Below are positions 16,164-24,566 of a stretch of DNA of 40,748 bases, piece by piece; the first letter of the stretch is position 1; every line of letters begins with the position of its first letter. A model generated the notes under the pieces. The model saw only the letters and a list, made by a program, of their open reading frames with translations. It was not told where the DNA came from and searched no databases. This DNA is from an uncultured Bacteroidota bacterium. Lineage in GTDB: Bacteria > Bacteroidota > Bacteroidia > Chitinophagales > Chitinophagaceae. Position numbers and translations under genes: made by a program. Where the stretch lies: NCBI GenBank assembly GCA_903887005.1, contig CAISOH010000223.1, positions 1 to 40,748 on the forward strand, read 5' to 3'.

Positions 16164-18215
16164 CTACCAAACTCTTGCCCTCTCATTTTCGGGGCGGAAC
16201 ATTTTATCGGTTGGTTTTACGTTGAATGCTTTGTACCATGCTTCCATATTGCTGAGCGGTGTATTACAGCGCAGTTCGCTTGGTGAATGGGGGTCTGTTT
16301 TCAGGCGTGTAGCCAGTTCTTCAGGGCGTGTATTGGCGCGCCAAACCTGCGCCCAGCTAAGAAAGAAACGCTGGTCGGGCGTAAAGCCATCAATTTTCTC
16401 ATTGCCTTGTCCCTGTTTGGTTTTCTTAAACGCTTCATAAGCGATGTTCAGTCCGCCAAGGTCAGCAAGGTTCTCTCCTTCCGTCAGGGTTCCGTTTGCA
16501 TGGTTGGTGTCAATTACCACTATCTTATTAAACTGGTCAACTACTTTATTCGCCTTCATGGTAAAGTTTGCTGAGTCTGCGGGTATCCACCAGTTGCTCA
16601 GATTACCTTCGGCATTATACAGGCGTCCCTGGTCGTCAAAACCATGGGTCATTTCGTGACCTATTACGGCGCCAATACCGCCATAATTTACAGCATCGTC
16701 CGCATTACCATCAAAGAACGGATATTGCAGGATACCTGCAGGGAAAACGATTTCGTTGAAAGCGGGATTATAATAAGCATTCACTGTTGGAGGCGTCATT
16801 CCCCACTCTGTCCTGTCAACGGGTTTGCCTAATTTACTGAGTTCAAAATTATACTCCCATTCAGAAGATGCGAGCACATTTTTTACATAATCATTGTTCA
16901 CAATACTGAGTGCGCTGTAATCTTTCCATTTATCAGTGTAACCAATTTTCTTCATAAAGGCATTCAGCTTGGTAAGCGCTTTCTTTTTAGTTTCATCACT
17001 CATCCAGTCAAGTTTCTGAATGCGGTCGGCATAAGTCTGCTGGAGGTTATTCACCAGTTCCAGCATACGTTTTTTCGCCTCGGGTTTAAAGTATTTGTCC
17101 ACATACATCTGGCCCAGCAATTCGCCAATGGAACCATCCACTACCTGCATGATACGCTTCCAGCGGGGTTCCTGTTCCTGTTGCCCGTGCATAATTTTTC
17201 CATAAAACTCAAAATGCGTGGTATCAAACGAACTGCTCAGGAATTTTGACATACTATTCACGAGATGGAATTTCAGGTATTTTTTCCAGGTCTCAACCGG
17301 CACTGCTTTCATTTGCTTAGACACTTCTGTAAAGAACACCGGCATACCTACTATCACCGAATCCTGACCGGTTACTTTCAGATTAGTAAGTAATGTTTTC
17401 CAGTCCAATCCCGGGGTTAATTTATTGATGCCGTCAATATTGAACTTGTTATACAGTTTATACGGATCACGCATTTCCACCCGGGTCATTGATGCACCGG
17501 CAAGCGAAAGCTCCAGGTTATAAATATCCTTAGCATCTTTATTTGCGGTCACAGAATCATCGCCCATGAGCATTAACATTTTAGGGATATACTGCTTATA
17601 AGCATCCCGGATTTTTACGGTGCGATCGTCTTTGTCAAAATAATATTCCCTGCCCGGCATACCAAGCCCGCCCTGCCCGAACTGGCATATTTCTTTGGAA
17701 ACATTTTTATCATCAGGAGAAATGCCGAAACTGAACAAAGGGCCTATTCCCTGCGTATGTTCCGTAGTTATCTCATTAATGAGTTCATTTTCATTTGTCA
17801 CTTTATTTATGCGGCTGAGAAGATCATTGAGCGATGTGATGCCTATTTTATCAATCGTAATGCTATCCATGCCAGTACGGTAAAAATCACCTACTTTTTG
17901 TACGGTACTGCCCTGTTTTGCATTAGTTATGGCAGCGGAAGAATCCAGTAATGTGCGCAGGGCTTTATAATTATTTTCCTGCAATTCATTAAAACTTCCC
18001 CAGCGTGTTTTTGATTTCGGAATTGGATTATTTTTCAGCCAGGCGCCATTGGCATAAAGATTAAAATTATCGCCGGGATGCACTGTGGTATCCATATTCG
18101 CACGGCTGAGCAAGTTGCGATAGGCAGTATCTGCATTTTTATTTTCATTCTTTTGCCCGCAAGATACCATTGCCATAAATGCGGCGCCGGCAATTAGTGT
18201 TTGTTTAAACTGCAT
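16164..18215 (-). CDS. M13 family metallopeptidase (PepO/neprilysin-type) lipoprotein
   Basis: This 683-residue zinc endopeptidase starts at the ATG at 18215, with lipobox Cys about 19 in FMAMVSCGQK. An earlier ATG at 18254 is rejected because the promoter element lies in its codons 2-4. The N-terminal M13 domain spans about 40-420. The catalytic domain carries the zinc motif in GAVIGHEMTHGFDDQGR (HExxH), the downstream zinc-ligand motif GENLADLGG, and a late Arg/His region ending ENERARVW, typical of the family. It should degrade small peptides at the outer-membrane or periplasmic face. It is probably monocistronic, with TACTTTTG just upstream. Confidence 0.96.
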   Translation of the reverse strand: MQFKQTLIAGAAFMAMVSCGQKNENKNADTAYRNLLSRANMDTTVHPGDNFNLYANGAWLKNNPIPKSKTRWGSFNELQENNYKALRTLLDSSAAITNAKQGSTVQKVGDFYRTGMDSITIDKIGITSLNDLLSRINKVTNENELINEITTEHTQGIGPLFSFGISPDDKNVSKEICQFGQGGLGMPGREYYFDKDDRTVKIRDAYKQYIPKMLMLMGDDSVTANKDAKDIYNLELSLAGASMTRVEMRDPYKLYNKFNIDGINKLTPGLDWKTLLTNLKVTGQDSVIVGMPVFFTEVSKQMKAVPVETWKKYLKFHLVNSMSKFLSSSFDTTHFEFYGKIMHGQQEQEPRWKRIMQVVDGSIGELLGQMYVDKYFKPEAKKRMLELVNNLQQTYADRIQKLDWMSDETKKKALTKLNAFMKKIGYTDKWKDYSALSIVNNDYVKNVLASSEWEYNFELSKLGKPVDRTEWGMTPPTVNAYYNPAFNEIVFPAGILQYPFFDGNADDAVNYGGIGAVIGHEMTHGFDDQGRLYNAEGNLSNWWIPADSANFTMKANKVVDQFNKIVVIDTNHANGTLTEGENLADLGGLNIAYEAFKKTKQGQGNEKIDGFTPDQRFFLSWAQVWRANTRPEELATRLKTDPHSPSELRCNTPLSNMEAWYKAFNVKPTDKMFRPENERARVW

Positions 18216-18243
18216 AAAATTCCTGTTTATTATTTTTAGGGCA

Positions 18244-18251
18244 CAAAAGTA
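18244..18251 (-). promoter_or_regulatory. Candidate -7 element TACTTTTG for the M13 peptidase gene
   Basis: An exact TAnnTTTG match on the minus strand, 28 bases before the ATG at 18215. It supports that start over the upstream ATG. Confidence 0.55.
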
Positions 18252-18496
18252 CAATAAGCATAATTGAAAACATAATCAATGGCAATAATAAGATAGCGTG
18301 AATTTTGAGGGGATATTTATGATTAGTAAAGCTGCGTTCGCAATTCGTTACAACCAGGAAGATTATTTAAAAAATACATTTATTTGAAAATAATGTTGAA
18401 AATCATAAAATATCCTGACTAAGGTCACCGTTGCCAGCAAGTAAAATATTTAAATTGCCTTCAATATTGATATATTAAATTTTTGAATCAGCAGGG

Positions 18497-19885
18497 ATGA
18501 GATTTCCGGTAACCATCAGGGTATATACAGGCTTTGGAATATTGTTCTTATTGTCGGCAGCAATAGGGATTAGTTCTCATTTTACATTAAAAAAACAAGA
18601 GGCAATAAGCAAGTCATTAAACCATACTTATATGGTAATGAATGCTACTGATGATGTTCAAAACCTGCTGACAGATATGGAAAGCAGCAGGAGAGGGCTC
18701 AGAGCTACACACCAGAAAACGTACCTGGAACTTTATTACCAGGCACATGAACAAATTGGCCCGGCTATATCGGAATTATTCAGATTGGTAGCAACTGACA
18801 CAGAGCAATACTCAAGGGTGTCTTTATTGACAAAACACATTAACGATATCATATTTTTCTGGAGTAAACTAAGGTTAGACGAAAGTAAGTATGATAGTAT
18901 AGATATTGCAAATGTGACTCTTGAGGAGAAAAACCAGATGAATGTAATAAAATCACTTTCAAAGGATGTTTTAAATGCTGAAAATATCAAGCAAACACAA
19001 AATGAAGATGAAAATAATAAACTCATTACTTATTTATCATGGGCGTCGCCACAGGGGAGCATTATTGTCCAGTTATTTATACTAACCTTGATTTACGTTG
19101 TCATTTTTGAACTTAAAAAACGAAAAAGGGCAGAAGGTGAACTTCAGAAAACAATAGTAAAAGAAAAGCAACTCAATGAAATGAAATCGAGGTTCATTTC
19201 TATGGCGTCGCATGAGTTCCGGACGCCTTTAGCTTCCATCCTGGCTTCTACTTACCTCGCTGCAAAGTATAAAACAATTGAAGACCAGCCCAAAAGGGAA
19301 AAACATTATGACAGAATAGCCTCATCAATACATAACCTTACGGAAATATTGGAAGATATGCTTTCGGTTGACAAATTAGAAGTAGGGAAAGTACAGGTGC
19401 ATCCGCAGGAATTTAACCTGGAACTATATATAAATTCTTTGATTGATGATATACATACTATTTTAAAGCCGGGGCAACAAATCAATTATGAACATAACGG
19501 CGCAAAACTACTCAAACTGGACCCTTCGCTTTTGAAACATATCCTTACTAACCTCCTTTCGAATGCAATAAAATTTTCAAACGAATGCGATCATATCCAT
19601 ATCACATCATACCATAATGGTAAACAGGCGATGATCACTATAAAAGACAGCGGAATTGGCATACCTAAAAATGATATGGATTATTTATTTGATCGTTTTC
19701 ACAGGGGTGCAAACGCCACGAATATTGAAGGCACCGGGTTGGGGCTCCATATAGTATCACAATATACAAAGCTAATGGGTGGTGCCATCAAATGCAGCAG
19801 CCAGGAAGGAGTTGGCACTCAGTTCATTCTCACCTTCCCGCAAACGGCAAGTGTTGCAGTGCCGGTTGAACAATTACAAAATTGA
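18497..19885 (+). CDS. CHASE3-domain sensor histidine kinase (orphan)
   Basis: This 462-residue inner-membrane kinase has TM1 at about residues 9-29, an extracytoplasmic CHASE3-type helical domain (about 35-180, including LLTDMESSRRGLRATHQKTY), TM2 at about 188-205 and a short coiled linker. The dimerisation domain carries the phosphoacceptor His239 in SMASHEFRTPLASIL. The ATPase domain has the N box (LTNLLSNAIKFS), G1 (DSGIGIP), the F box (LFDRFHRG) and G2 (GTGLGLHIV). The kinase is complete, but no response regulator is adjacent, so the partner is encoded elsewhere. The signal is unknown. Confidence 0.94.
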   Translation: MRFPVTIRVYTGFGILFLLSAAIGISSHFTLKKQEAISKSLNHTYMVMNATDDVQNLLTDMESSRRGLRATHQKTYLELYYQAHEQIGPAISELFRLVATDTEQYSRVSLLTKHINDIIFFWSKLRLDESKYDSIDIANVTLEEKNQMNVIKSLSKDVLNAENIKQTQNEDENNKLITYLSWASPQGSIIVQLFILTLIYVVIFELKKRKRAEGELQKTIVKEKQLNEMKSRFISMASHEFRTPLASILASTYLAAKYKTIEDQPKREKHYDRIASSIHNLTEILEDMLSVDKLEVGKVQVHPQEFNLELYINSLIDDIHTILKPGQQINYEHNGAKLLKLDPSLLKHILTNLLSNAIKFSNECDHIHITSYHNGKQAMITIKDSGIGIPKNDMDYLFDRFHRGANATNIEGTGLGLHIVSQYTKLMGGAIKCSSQEGVGTQFILTFPQTASVAVPVEQLQN

Positions 19886-20027
19886 AGACCTATTCAGGCA
19901 AGTTGCAGAAATTATTACCAGTAGAGAATACATTATAAATTGCCCGGAAAAGAAAAAATGAGTTCTGAAAATCTGTTTATTACCCGGTTTGCAGTACCTT
20001 GTCTTCCATCTAAAAAATTATTGACGG

Positions 20028-20624
20028 ATGACAAGCTTCTGGAATGAACGTTTTAGTAAGAAGGGATATATTTACGGAGAGGACCCAAATGTGTTTTTTG
20101 CTGAACAAGTCAGCAAACTGAAACCTGGCAACATCATTTTGCCATGCGAAGGAGAAGGCAGAAATGCAGTTTATGCGGCTTCTCTTGGATGGGACGTAAA
20201 TGCTTTTGATTCAAGTGAAGCAGGCAAAGCAAAAGCCATTGAGCTGGCAAATAAAAAAGGGGTAATTATTAATTATTCAATTGAAGATGCCATTACTAAA
20301 ACATACCCTGAAAACAGCGCTGATGTTGTGGCTTTTATTTTTGCACATTTCCCCCCGGAAATCAGAAAACAGATACATCAAAAAGCAATTACCTGGTTAA
20401 AGCCGGGAGGTAAAATTATTCTGGAAGCTTTTAACCCTCAACAGCTAGGAAACACTTCCGGCGGGCCTAAAGAGTTATCGTTGCTTTATATGGAGAACAT
20501 GATAAAAGAAGATTTTCAGGTATTGAAAACTGAATTAATCCAAACTGTTCAGGCAGAATTACACGAGGGTAAACTTCATGAAGGAATTGCGGATCTTATC
20601 CGGTTTGTTGGTATTAAAATATAG
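20028..20624 (+). CDS. Class I SAM-dependent methyltransferase
   Basis: This 198-residue cytosolic protein opens with WNERFSKKGYIYGEDPN, a common N-terminus of small TehB-like methyltransferases in Bacteroidota. Motif I is ILPCEGEGRNAVYAASLG (about 37-54), followed by an acidic residue in NAFDSS that binds the SAM ribose. The post-motif-I region VVAFIFAHFPPE and the GGKIILEAF strand are in place. The substrate cannot be told. It lies downstream of the kinase with a 140-base gap and is probably separate. Confidence 0.87.
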   Translation: MTSFWNERFSKKGYIYGEDPNVFFAEQVSKLKPGNIILPCEGEGRNAVYAASLGWDVNAFDSSEAGKAKAIELANKKGVIINYSIEDAITKTYPENSADVVAFIFAHFPPEIRKQIHQKAITWLKPGGKIILEAFNPQQLGNTSGGPKELSLLYMENMIKEDFQVLKTELIQTVQAELHEGKLHEGIADLIRFVGIKI

Positions 20625-20669
20625 GATCATTACCCCCAGGCAATAATAACCTAATCGCAATTGCTGTTA

Positions 20670-20801
20670 CTAATTCTGAGTGCGATACCAATTCATCATT
20701 TGTTTTCTTACGGCTTCTTCCTGTGTAGTATCTTCCGGAATCTGACTAAAATCATTTTTTTGATAATAATCCGATAATACTTTTGATATTGTATAATTCA
20801 T
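20670..20801 (-). CDS. Putative small protein, 43 aa, divergent from the HYC_CC_PP gene
   Basis: An intact minus-strand ORF runs from an ATG (cat at 20799-20801) to a TAG at 20670-20672. The product is hydrophilic and ends in a coding-like stretch (PEDTTQEEAVRKQMMNWYRT). I recognise no family. The start codon overlaps the ATG of the plus-strand gene by two bases, and the plus-strand promoter lies inside this ORF, so both are unlikely to be freely transcribed at once. It may be a real small gene or the surviving tail of an older gene. Confidence 0.4.
   Translation of the reverse strand: MNYTISKVLSDYYQKNDFSQIPEDTTQEEAVRKQMMNWYRTQN
20759..20785 (+). promoter_or_regulatory. Promoter of the cytochrome/porin unit: TTTG (20759-20762) and TACTTTTG (20778-20785)
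   Basis: Both Bacteroidota elements are present. The -7 match is exact and TTTG lies 15 bases before it. The start codon of the first gene follows 14 bases after the -7 element. This is the best two-part promoter I found in the window. Confidence 0.62.
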
Positions 20802-21192
20802 GAAAAAATTTCTTGTAACCATTCTATCTATTTTATACATGGCAAGCGCTATGGGCGCTACTGTGCATATACATTATTGCATGGGTAAAGTTGAAGGGTT
20901 GAGTTTTATACATAAGGATGAAGAACGCTGCAGAAAATGCGGCATGAAAAAAGCTGAAAGAAGCAAAGGCTGCTGTAAAGACGAGTATAAGACAATCAAA
21001 ACCAATGACCATAAATCAACTATCGCAACCTATGATTTTTCACATCAGATTTCACCTCAGCTAAAACCTGATTATTCATTACAATCAGAAACTGTTTTTT
21101 TCTATTATCAGAACAGGACTATAGACCATTTGCCTCCTATAGTCTGTCGAACATGTCCCATCTATATTAAAGACCGGAATTTCCGGATTTAG
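20800..21192 (+). CDS. HYC_CC_PP family secreted protein
   Basis: This 130-residue protein begins with a signal peptide (MKKFLVTILSILYMASAMGA). The mature part carries the three signatures that name the family: HIHYCMGK near residue 24, a Cys cluster (CRKCGMKK, then KGCCKDE) at about 45-67, and the late PP (DHLPPIV) before a CRTCPIY motif. The clustered Cys and His suggest metal binding in the periplasm, but the family role is not established. It is the first gene after a good promoter, and the redox genes that follow are in the same direction. Confidence 0.82.
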   Translation: MKKFLVTILSILYMASAMGATVHIHYCMGKVEGLSFIHKDEERCRKCGMKKAERSKGCCKDEYKTIKTNDHKSTIATYDFSHQISPQLKPDYSLQSETVFFYYQNRTIDHLPPIVCRTCPIYIKDRNFRI

Positions 21193-21339
21193 ACAATTTG
21201 TACAAGTATTGATCTTACGCATGTAGTATGCGGGAATCATTATGTACTTACAATTTGTTATCTGCATACATCTGATTTATTCAATCAGAACCTTATTAAA
21301 AAACACAAACATTTATTTACTTTTTAAAATTATTGCAAA
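21193..21339. other. Spacer between HYC_CC_PP and PKD genes, with weak hairpin
   Basis: The 147-base gap holds a 7-bp hairpin tctgatt/aatcaga (21271-21277 with 21283-21289) and a near-match -7 element TACTTTTT just before the PKD gene. The downstream four genes may therefore be transcribed both by read-through and from their own start. Confidence 0.35.
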
Positions 21340-21660
21340 ATGAAAAAATATATAAAGATCCTCAGCATTGCACTGGTTGCAATGCTTGCTTTAGCAAATT
21401 GTCAGAAAAAAACTTCTATGAAGGATACTATGGCTTGCTGTGATGTTTCTGCAACCGGCACGGTTGGGCAGGCTGTAAATTTCAGTTCATCTTGTAGTAT
21501 GGGTGCAACTGACTATAAATGGGAGTTTGGAGATGGCGATTCAAGTATGGTTGCAAATTGTACCCACATATATACTGCCGCCGCTACATATACTGTAAAA
21601 CTGATGGTAATGAAGGGCAGTATAATGGACCAGACAACAAAATCAATTAAAATAAATTAA
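21340..21660 (+). CDS. PKD-domain lipoprotein, 106 aa
   Basis: The SpII signal has lipobox Cys about 21 (MLALANCQKKTS). After a short Met-containing linker, a single PKD domain fills the rest: GTVGQAVNFSSSC, the hallmark YKWEFGDGDSS, and the strand TYTVKLMVMKGS. Four extra Cys (ACCD, SSSCSM and ANCTH) may form disulphides or bind metal. PKD domains are Ig-like and mediate extracellular interactions. It is followed after ten bases by the cytochrome gene and is probably co-transcribed, so it may be a periplasmic or surface partner of the cytochromes. Confidence 0.82.
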   Translation: MKKYIKILSIALVAMLALANCQKKTSMKDTMACCDVSATGTVGQAVNFSSSCSMGATDYKWEFGDGDSSMVANCTHIYTAAATYTVKLMVMKGSIMDQTTKSIKIN

Positions 21661-21670
21661 ATCATAAAGC

Positions 21671-22069
21671 ATGAAACCGGTATTTATTGTTGTTTTATTT
21701 GTGGCAACTTTCTCTATTTCTGTTTCAAAAGCTTTTCCCGGTTATATAGAATGGATAGCGCCGGAGACTGCAAAAAACCTGGTTAATCCGCTTAAAGGGA
21801 ATTCTGCTGCTATCCTTGAAGGAAAAAAGCTGTTTACGCAATTGTGCGCTGTATGCCATGGCGATAAGGGCAAAGGCGACGGCGTTGGCGGCGCAACCCT
21901 TAATCCAAAGCCCCGGAATTTCACGCTTGATAAAACACAGAACCAGGCAGACGGCGAGTTTTTCTGGAAAATGAGTGAAGGCCGGCCACCTATGGCAAGT
22001 TATAAAACAATACTGTCAACCACCCAACGGTGGCAATTGGTAAATTATTTAAGAACCTTTAAAAAATAA
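21671..22069 (+). CDS. Monohaem c-type cytochrome, 132 aa
   Basis: A signal peptide (about residues 1-20) precedes one class I cytochrome c domain. The haem is attached at CAVCH (about 58-62), followed by GDKGKGDG. The likely distal ligand is the Met in RPPMASYK (about 107), and WQLVNYLRTF forms the C-terminal helix. It should be a periplasmic electron carrier. It sits four bases before the beta-barrel gene, and a second monohaem protein follows that barrel. Confidence 0.9.
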   Translation: MKPVFIVVLFVATFSISVSKAFPGYIEWIAPETAKNLVNPLKGNSAAILEGKKLFTQLCAVCHGDKGKGDGVGGATLNPKPRNFTLDKTQNQADGEFFWKMSEGRPPMASYKTILSTTQRWQLVNYLRTFKK

Positions 22070-22073
22070 CATA

Positions 22074-23327
22074 ATGAAGAAAAAAATAGTTTTAATGATT
22101 TTACTTCTGGGAATCGGAAGCGGTTATGCGCAGGAGACCAACGGAAACCAAACAGATGATGCCGGGATTACCGAACAAAGCACTCAGAAAACTACAGAAA
22201 AATCACATTTTATGCTTCGTGGTTTTTCTCAATTTGGGCTGGACGCATCATCAGATAATGTGGAGTTTAACATGACTTCCTTTAACCCGGTATTACTATG
22301 GAGGCAGGGCGACCGTTTCCTTTTTGAAAGTGAACTGGAAATGGAATATATGTCCAACCAATTCAGCCTTAATTTAGGTTATGCAAGTGCATCCTACATT
22401 ATCACAAAAGGACTAACCATAAAACTAGGAAAGATCCTTATCCCGTTTGGTGAATTTGGTGAAAAGTTGCATCCTTCGTGGGTAAACAGATTAGCCGATG
22501 CACCACTTGGATTAGGGCATGATGGCGGGATGTTACCGATGGCCGATATAGGAGTGGAGATCCGGGGTGGATTGCCACTAGGCCCTTCTAAATTGAGTTA
22601 TTCTTTGTATTGCGTAAATGGCCCAAGATTAAAAGATGGGACAATGGGACAGGAAGAAGCCGGAATGTTATCATGGGAAAACGCTAATGACAATAATAAG
22701 AATAAAGCTTTAGGAACAAGGATCGCTCTGTTGCCTTTTTCCAATTCATCTTTGGAAATAGGGGTTTCGGGATATTACGCAAAACCCGGCTCTGCAACTT
22801 CTCCTTTCGCATCAGATTCAATGAATATGGATCTCAATTACAAGGATGTAACTGCTATGCTTACCGCAGTTGATTTATCATTTACCAGGATGGTAAATCC
22901 GATAAAAGGAATGATTGACATTAAAGCACAGTACAACACTTCCGATGTAAGTGACGCAACTTATTTTAATCCAAATGATACAACCCGTTATCATTTTACA
23001 AACAAGAGTACAGCCTGGTATGGACAATTAGCATACCGGCCATCTCAGTTAGACAATAAAGTACTGAAAAATGTAGAAGTGGTTGGCCGGTATTCTGTTT
23101 ATAACACACCTGCAAGCTCACTTTGGCATAGTGAAGAATCCCAGATTTCAATAGGTCTTAATTATTGGTTTACCTGGCGTACAGTTCTTAAAATCTGCTA
23201 TCAGATTACTGACGGAGCCCCAACCGGCATGAGCGGTATGAGTGGTATGAGCGGCATGGGAAGTACAGGCAGTATGGGCACATCCACCATAAATACATTT
23301 CAAATTCATTTAGCAATGGGATTGTAA
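22074..23327 (+). CDS. Outer-membrane beta-barrel (porin-like) protein with Met-rich loop
   Basis: This 417-residue protein has a signal peptide (MKKKIVLMILLLGIGSGYAQ) and a polar linker. It then has alternating amphipathic strands (FMLRGFSQFGLDAS, FLFESELEMEYM, LTIKLGKILIPFGEFGEKLH) typical of porin-type barrels that resemble the phosphate-selective O/P fold. The last strand is FQIHLAMGL. Just before it is a loop of repeated GMS units (GMSGMSGMSGMGSTGSMG), a Met-rich stretch of the kind that binds Cu(I) or Ag(I) in other proteins. It is encoded between two monohaem cytochromes with gaps of 4 and 18 bases. The barrel call is reliable; the metal idea is inference. Confidence 0.84.
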   Translation: MKKKIVLMILLLGIGSGYAQETNGNQTDDAGITEQSTQKTTEKSHFMLRGFSQFGLDASSDNVEFNMTSFNPVLLWRQGDRFLFESELEMEYMSNQFSLNLGYASASYIITKGLTIKLGKILIPFGEFGEKLHPSWVNRLADAPLGLGHDGGMLPMADIGVEIRGGLPLGPSKLSYSLYCVNGPRLKDGTMGQEEAGMLSWENANDNNKNKALGTRIALLPFSNSSLEIGVSGYYAKPGSATSPFASDSMNMDLNYKDVTAMLTAVDLSFTRMVNPIKGMIDIKAQYNTSDVSDATYFNPNDTTRYHFTNKSTAWYGQLAYRPSQLDNKVLKNVEVVGRYSVYNTPASSLWHSEESQISIGLNYWFTWRTVLKICYQITDGAPTGMSGMSGMSGMGSTGSMGTSTINTFQIHLAMGL

Positions 23328-23345
23328 ACCTTTAAAACAAAAATT

Positions 23346-23615
23346 ATGAAAAAAGCAATCATTATTACAGGATTTATATTTTCAGTATTGGCGGTGTCTG
23401 TATGTACTCAAAGTTGTGCACCAACAAAAGTAGTAGCTCAAAAATCAGGGGCGCAATTGTGGGGTGAAAACTGCATCCGTTGTCATAACATGCCATCACC
23501 CACTGATTTTACTGATGTACAATGGGAAACAGTAGGTTTGCACATGGAAGACCGCGCTAATCTTACAAGTGTTGAAACAAAAAAAATTGTTGACTTTATG
23601 AAGTCGGCCAATTAG
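23346..23615 (+). CDS. Small monohaem cytochrome-like lipoprotein, 89 aa
   Basis: The signal region ends at a lipobox-like QSCAPTK (Cys about 24). A single haem motif CIRCH (about 43-47) is followed by NMPSPTDF. A candidate Met ligand is in GLHMEDRANL. The domain is short (about 55 residues), at the lower limit for cytochrome c. It is the last gene of the unit, with a strong terminator 41 bases after the stop. Confidence 0.82.
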   Translation: MKKAIIITGFIFSVLAVSVCTQSCAPTKVVAQKSGAQLWGENCIRCHNMPSPTDFTDVQWETVGLHMEDRANLTSVETKKIVDFMKSAN

Positions 23616-23655
23616 TATTTTTGATTTCAACTGTTGTTTAAAACCCGGAATAAAA

Positions 23656-23690
23656 CTAAAAAATCCACTCCTGAAGGGTGGATTTTTTAG
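23656..23690 (+). terminator. Strong rho-independent terminator of the cytochrome/porin unit
   Basis: A 13-bp perfect stem (23656-23668 with 23678-23690) contains atccac/gtggat and ends in TTTTTTAG. The core (AAATCCAC with GTGGATTT) recurs in the terminator at 39689. Confidence 0.88.
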
Positions 23691-23770
23691 TTACAAATTG
23701 AATTTTTCATCTCTTCAAAAATTATAAGATTTGAACAAAACAGAACTCTTTTATTAGAAGTAATTTTTTT

Positions 23771-23778
23771 TATCTTTG
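23771..23778 (+). promoter_or_regulatory. Candidate -7 element TATCTTTG for the 23799 gene
   Basis: An exact TAnnTTTG match, 20 bases before the ATG at 23799. Confidence 0.5.
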
Positions 23779-23798
23779 GTTGAAATAAAACAGGTAAA

Positions 23799-24545
23799 AT
23801 GAAATTGCTCGCATTATTGCTGATCATCTGTTCCCTATCTGCATTTGCGCAGGAAAATACCGGTATCCAAAAGGATAAATTAAAAGGCAGGGTAAAGTCA
23901 GTAATTGACCAGGAATATATGATGAGGAGAAAGTCTGGAATTAAACGCCTGAAATCAGATAACAGGATTGTTTACAGCTATGATATGAACGGAAATGAAA
24001 CAGAAGCCAGATGCTTTGGCAAAAACATGGAACCTGATTACTTACTGCAATTAAAATACGACGCAAAGGACAAGCTCACTGAAAGTATTTTGCATTATTC
24101 AGATAGTATCTCTGATACCCGTTCGCATTTTAAGTATGATGAAAGAGGCAACCAGGTGGAAGAGGATGAATATAATGCACATGACAGCTTAGTCAATAAG
24201 CATATCTTCCATTATGATGAAAAAGGCAACCAGGTGGAGTTTCTGACCTATAATGCAAATAATGGCTTAGCGTATAAGTCGATCAACAAATTTGATAGTG
24301 CCGGTAATAAGATCAGGGAGGAATATTATGGTGCCAAAGATAGCCTTGAATTCAAATTAGAATTCAGGTACGATTCACAAGGAAGGGAGATTGAACAGGA
24401 TTATTACACTCCTCAAAATGTATTGTCGTTCCAATTGACTTATAAGTATGAGGATTTTGACAACCTGGGCAACTGGCTTAAAGAGACCATTTATGAAAAT
24501 GACAAAATAGAGAGTATTGATAAACGGGACATAACCTACTATTAG
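23799..24545 (+). CDS. Secreted YD/RHS-like repeat protein, 248 aa
   Basis: A signal peptide (MKLLALLLIICSLSAFAQ) precedes about seven tandem units of some 30 residues. Each has a YDxxGNxxE turn (YDMNGNETEA, YDERGNQVEE, YDEKGNQVEF, FDSAGNKIRE, YDSQGREIEQ). These resemble the YD repeats of RHS/wall-associated proteins, but without any toxin or core domain. The protein is expected to be periplasmic or exported. Short proteins of this type are widespread in Bacteroidota without a known role. It appears monocistronic with its own promoter element. Confidence 0.82.
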   Translation: MKLLALLLIICSLSAFAQENTGIQKDKLKGRVKSVIDQEYMMRRKSGIKRLKSDNRIVYSYDMNGNETEARCFGKNMEPDYLLQLKYDAKDKLTESILHYSDSISDTRSHFKYDERGNQVEEDEYNAHDSLVNKHIFHYDEKGNQVEFLTYNANNGLAYKSINKFDSAGNKIREEYYGAKDSLEFKLEFRYDSQGREIEQDYYTPQNVLSFQLTYKYEDFDNLGNWLKETIYENDKIESIDKRDITYY

Positions 24546-24566
24546 TTCAACGCTGCTACCTTTTAT

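Noticed and set aside
18497-20624. Two-component operon of kinase and methyltransferase
   Set aside because: The gap is about 140 bases, there is no response regulator and the methyltransferase is of a general type.
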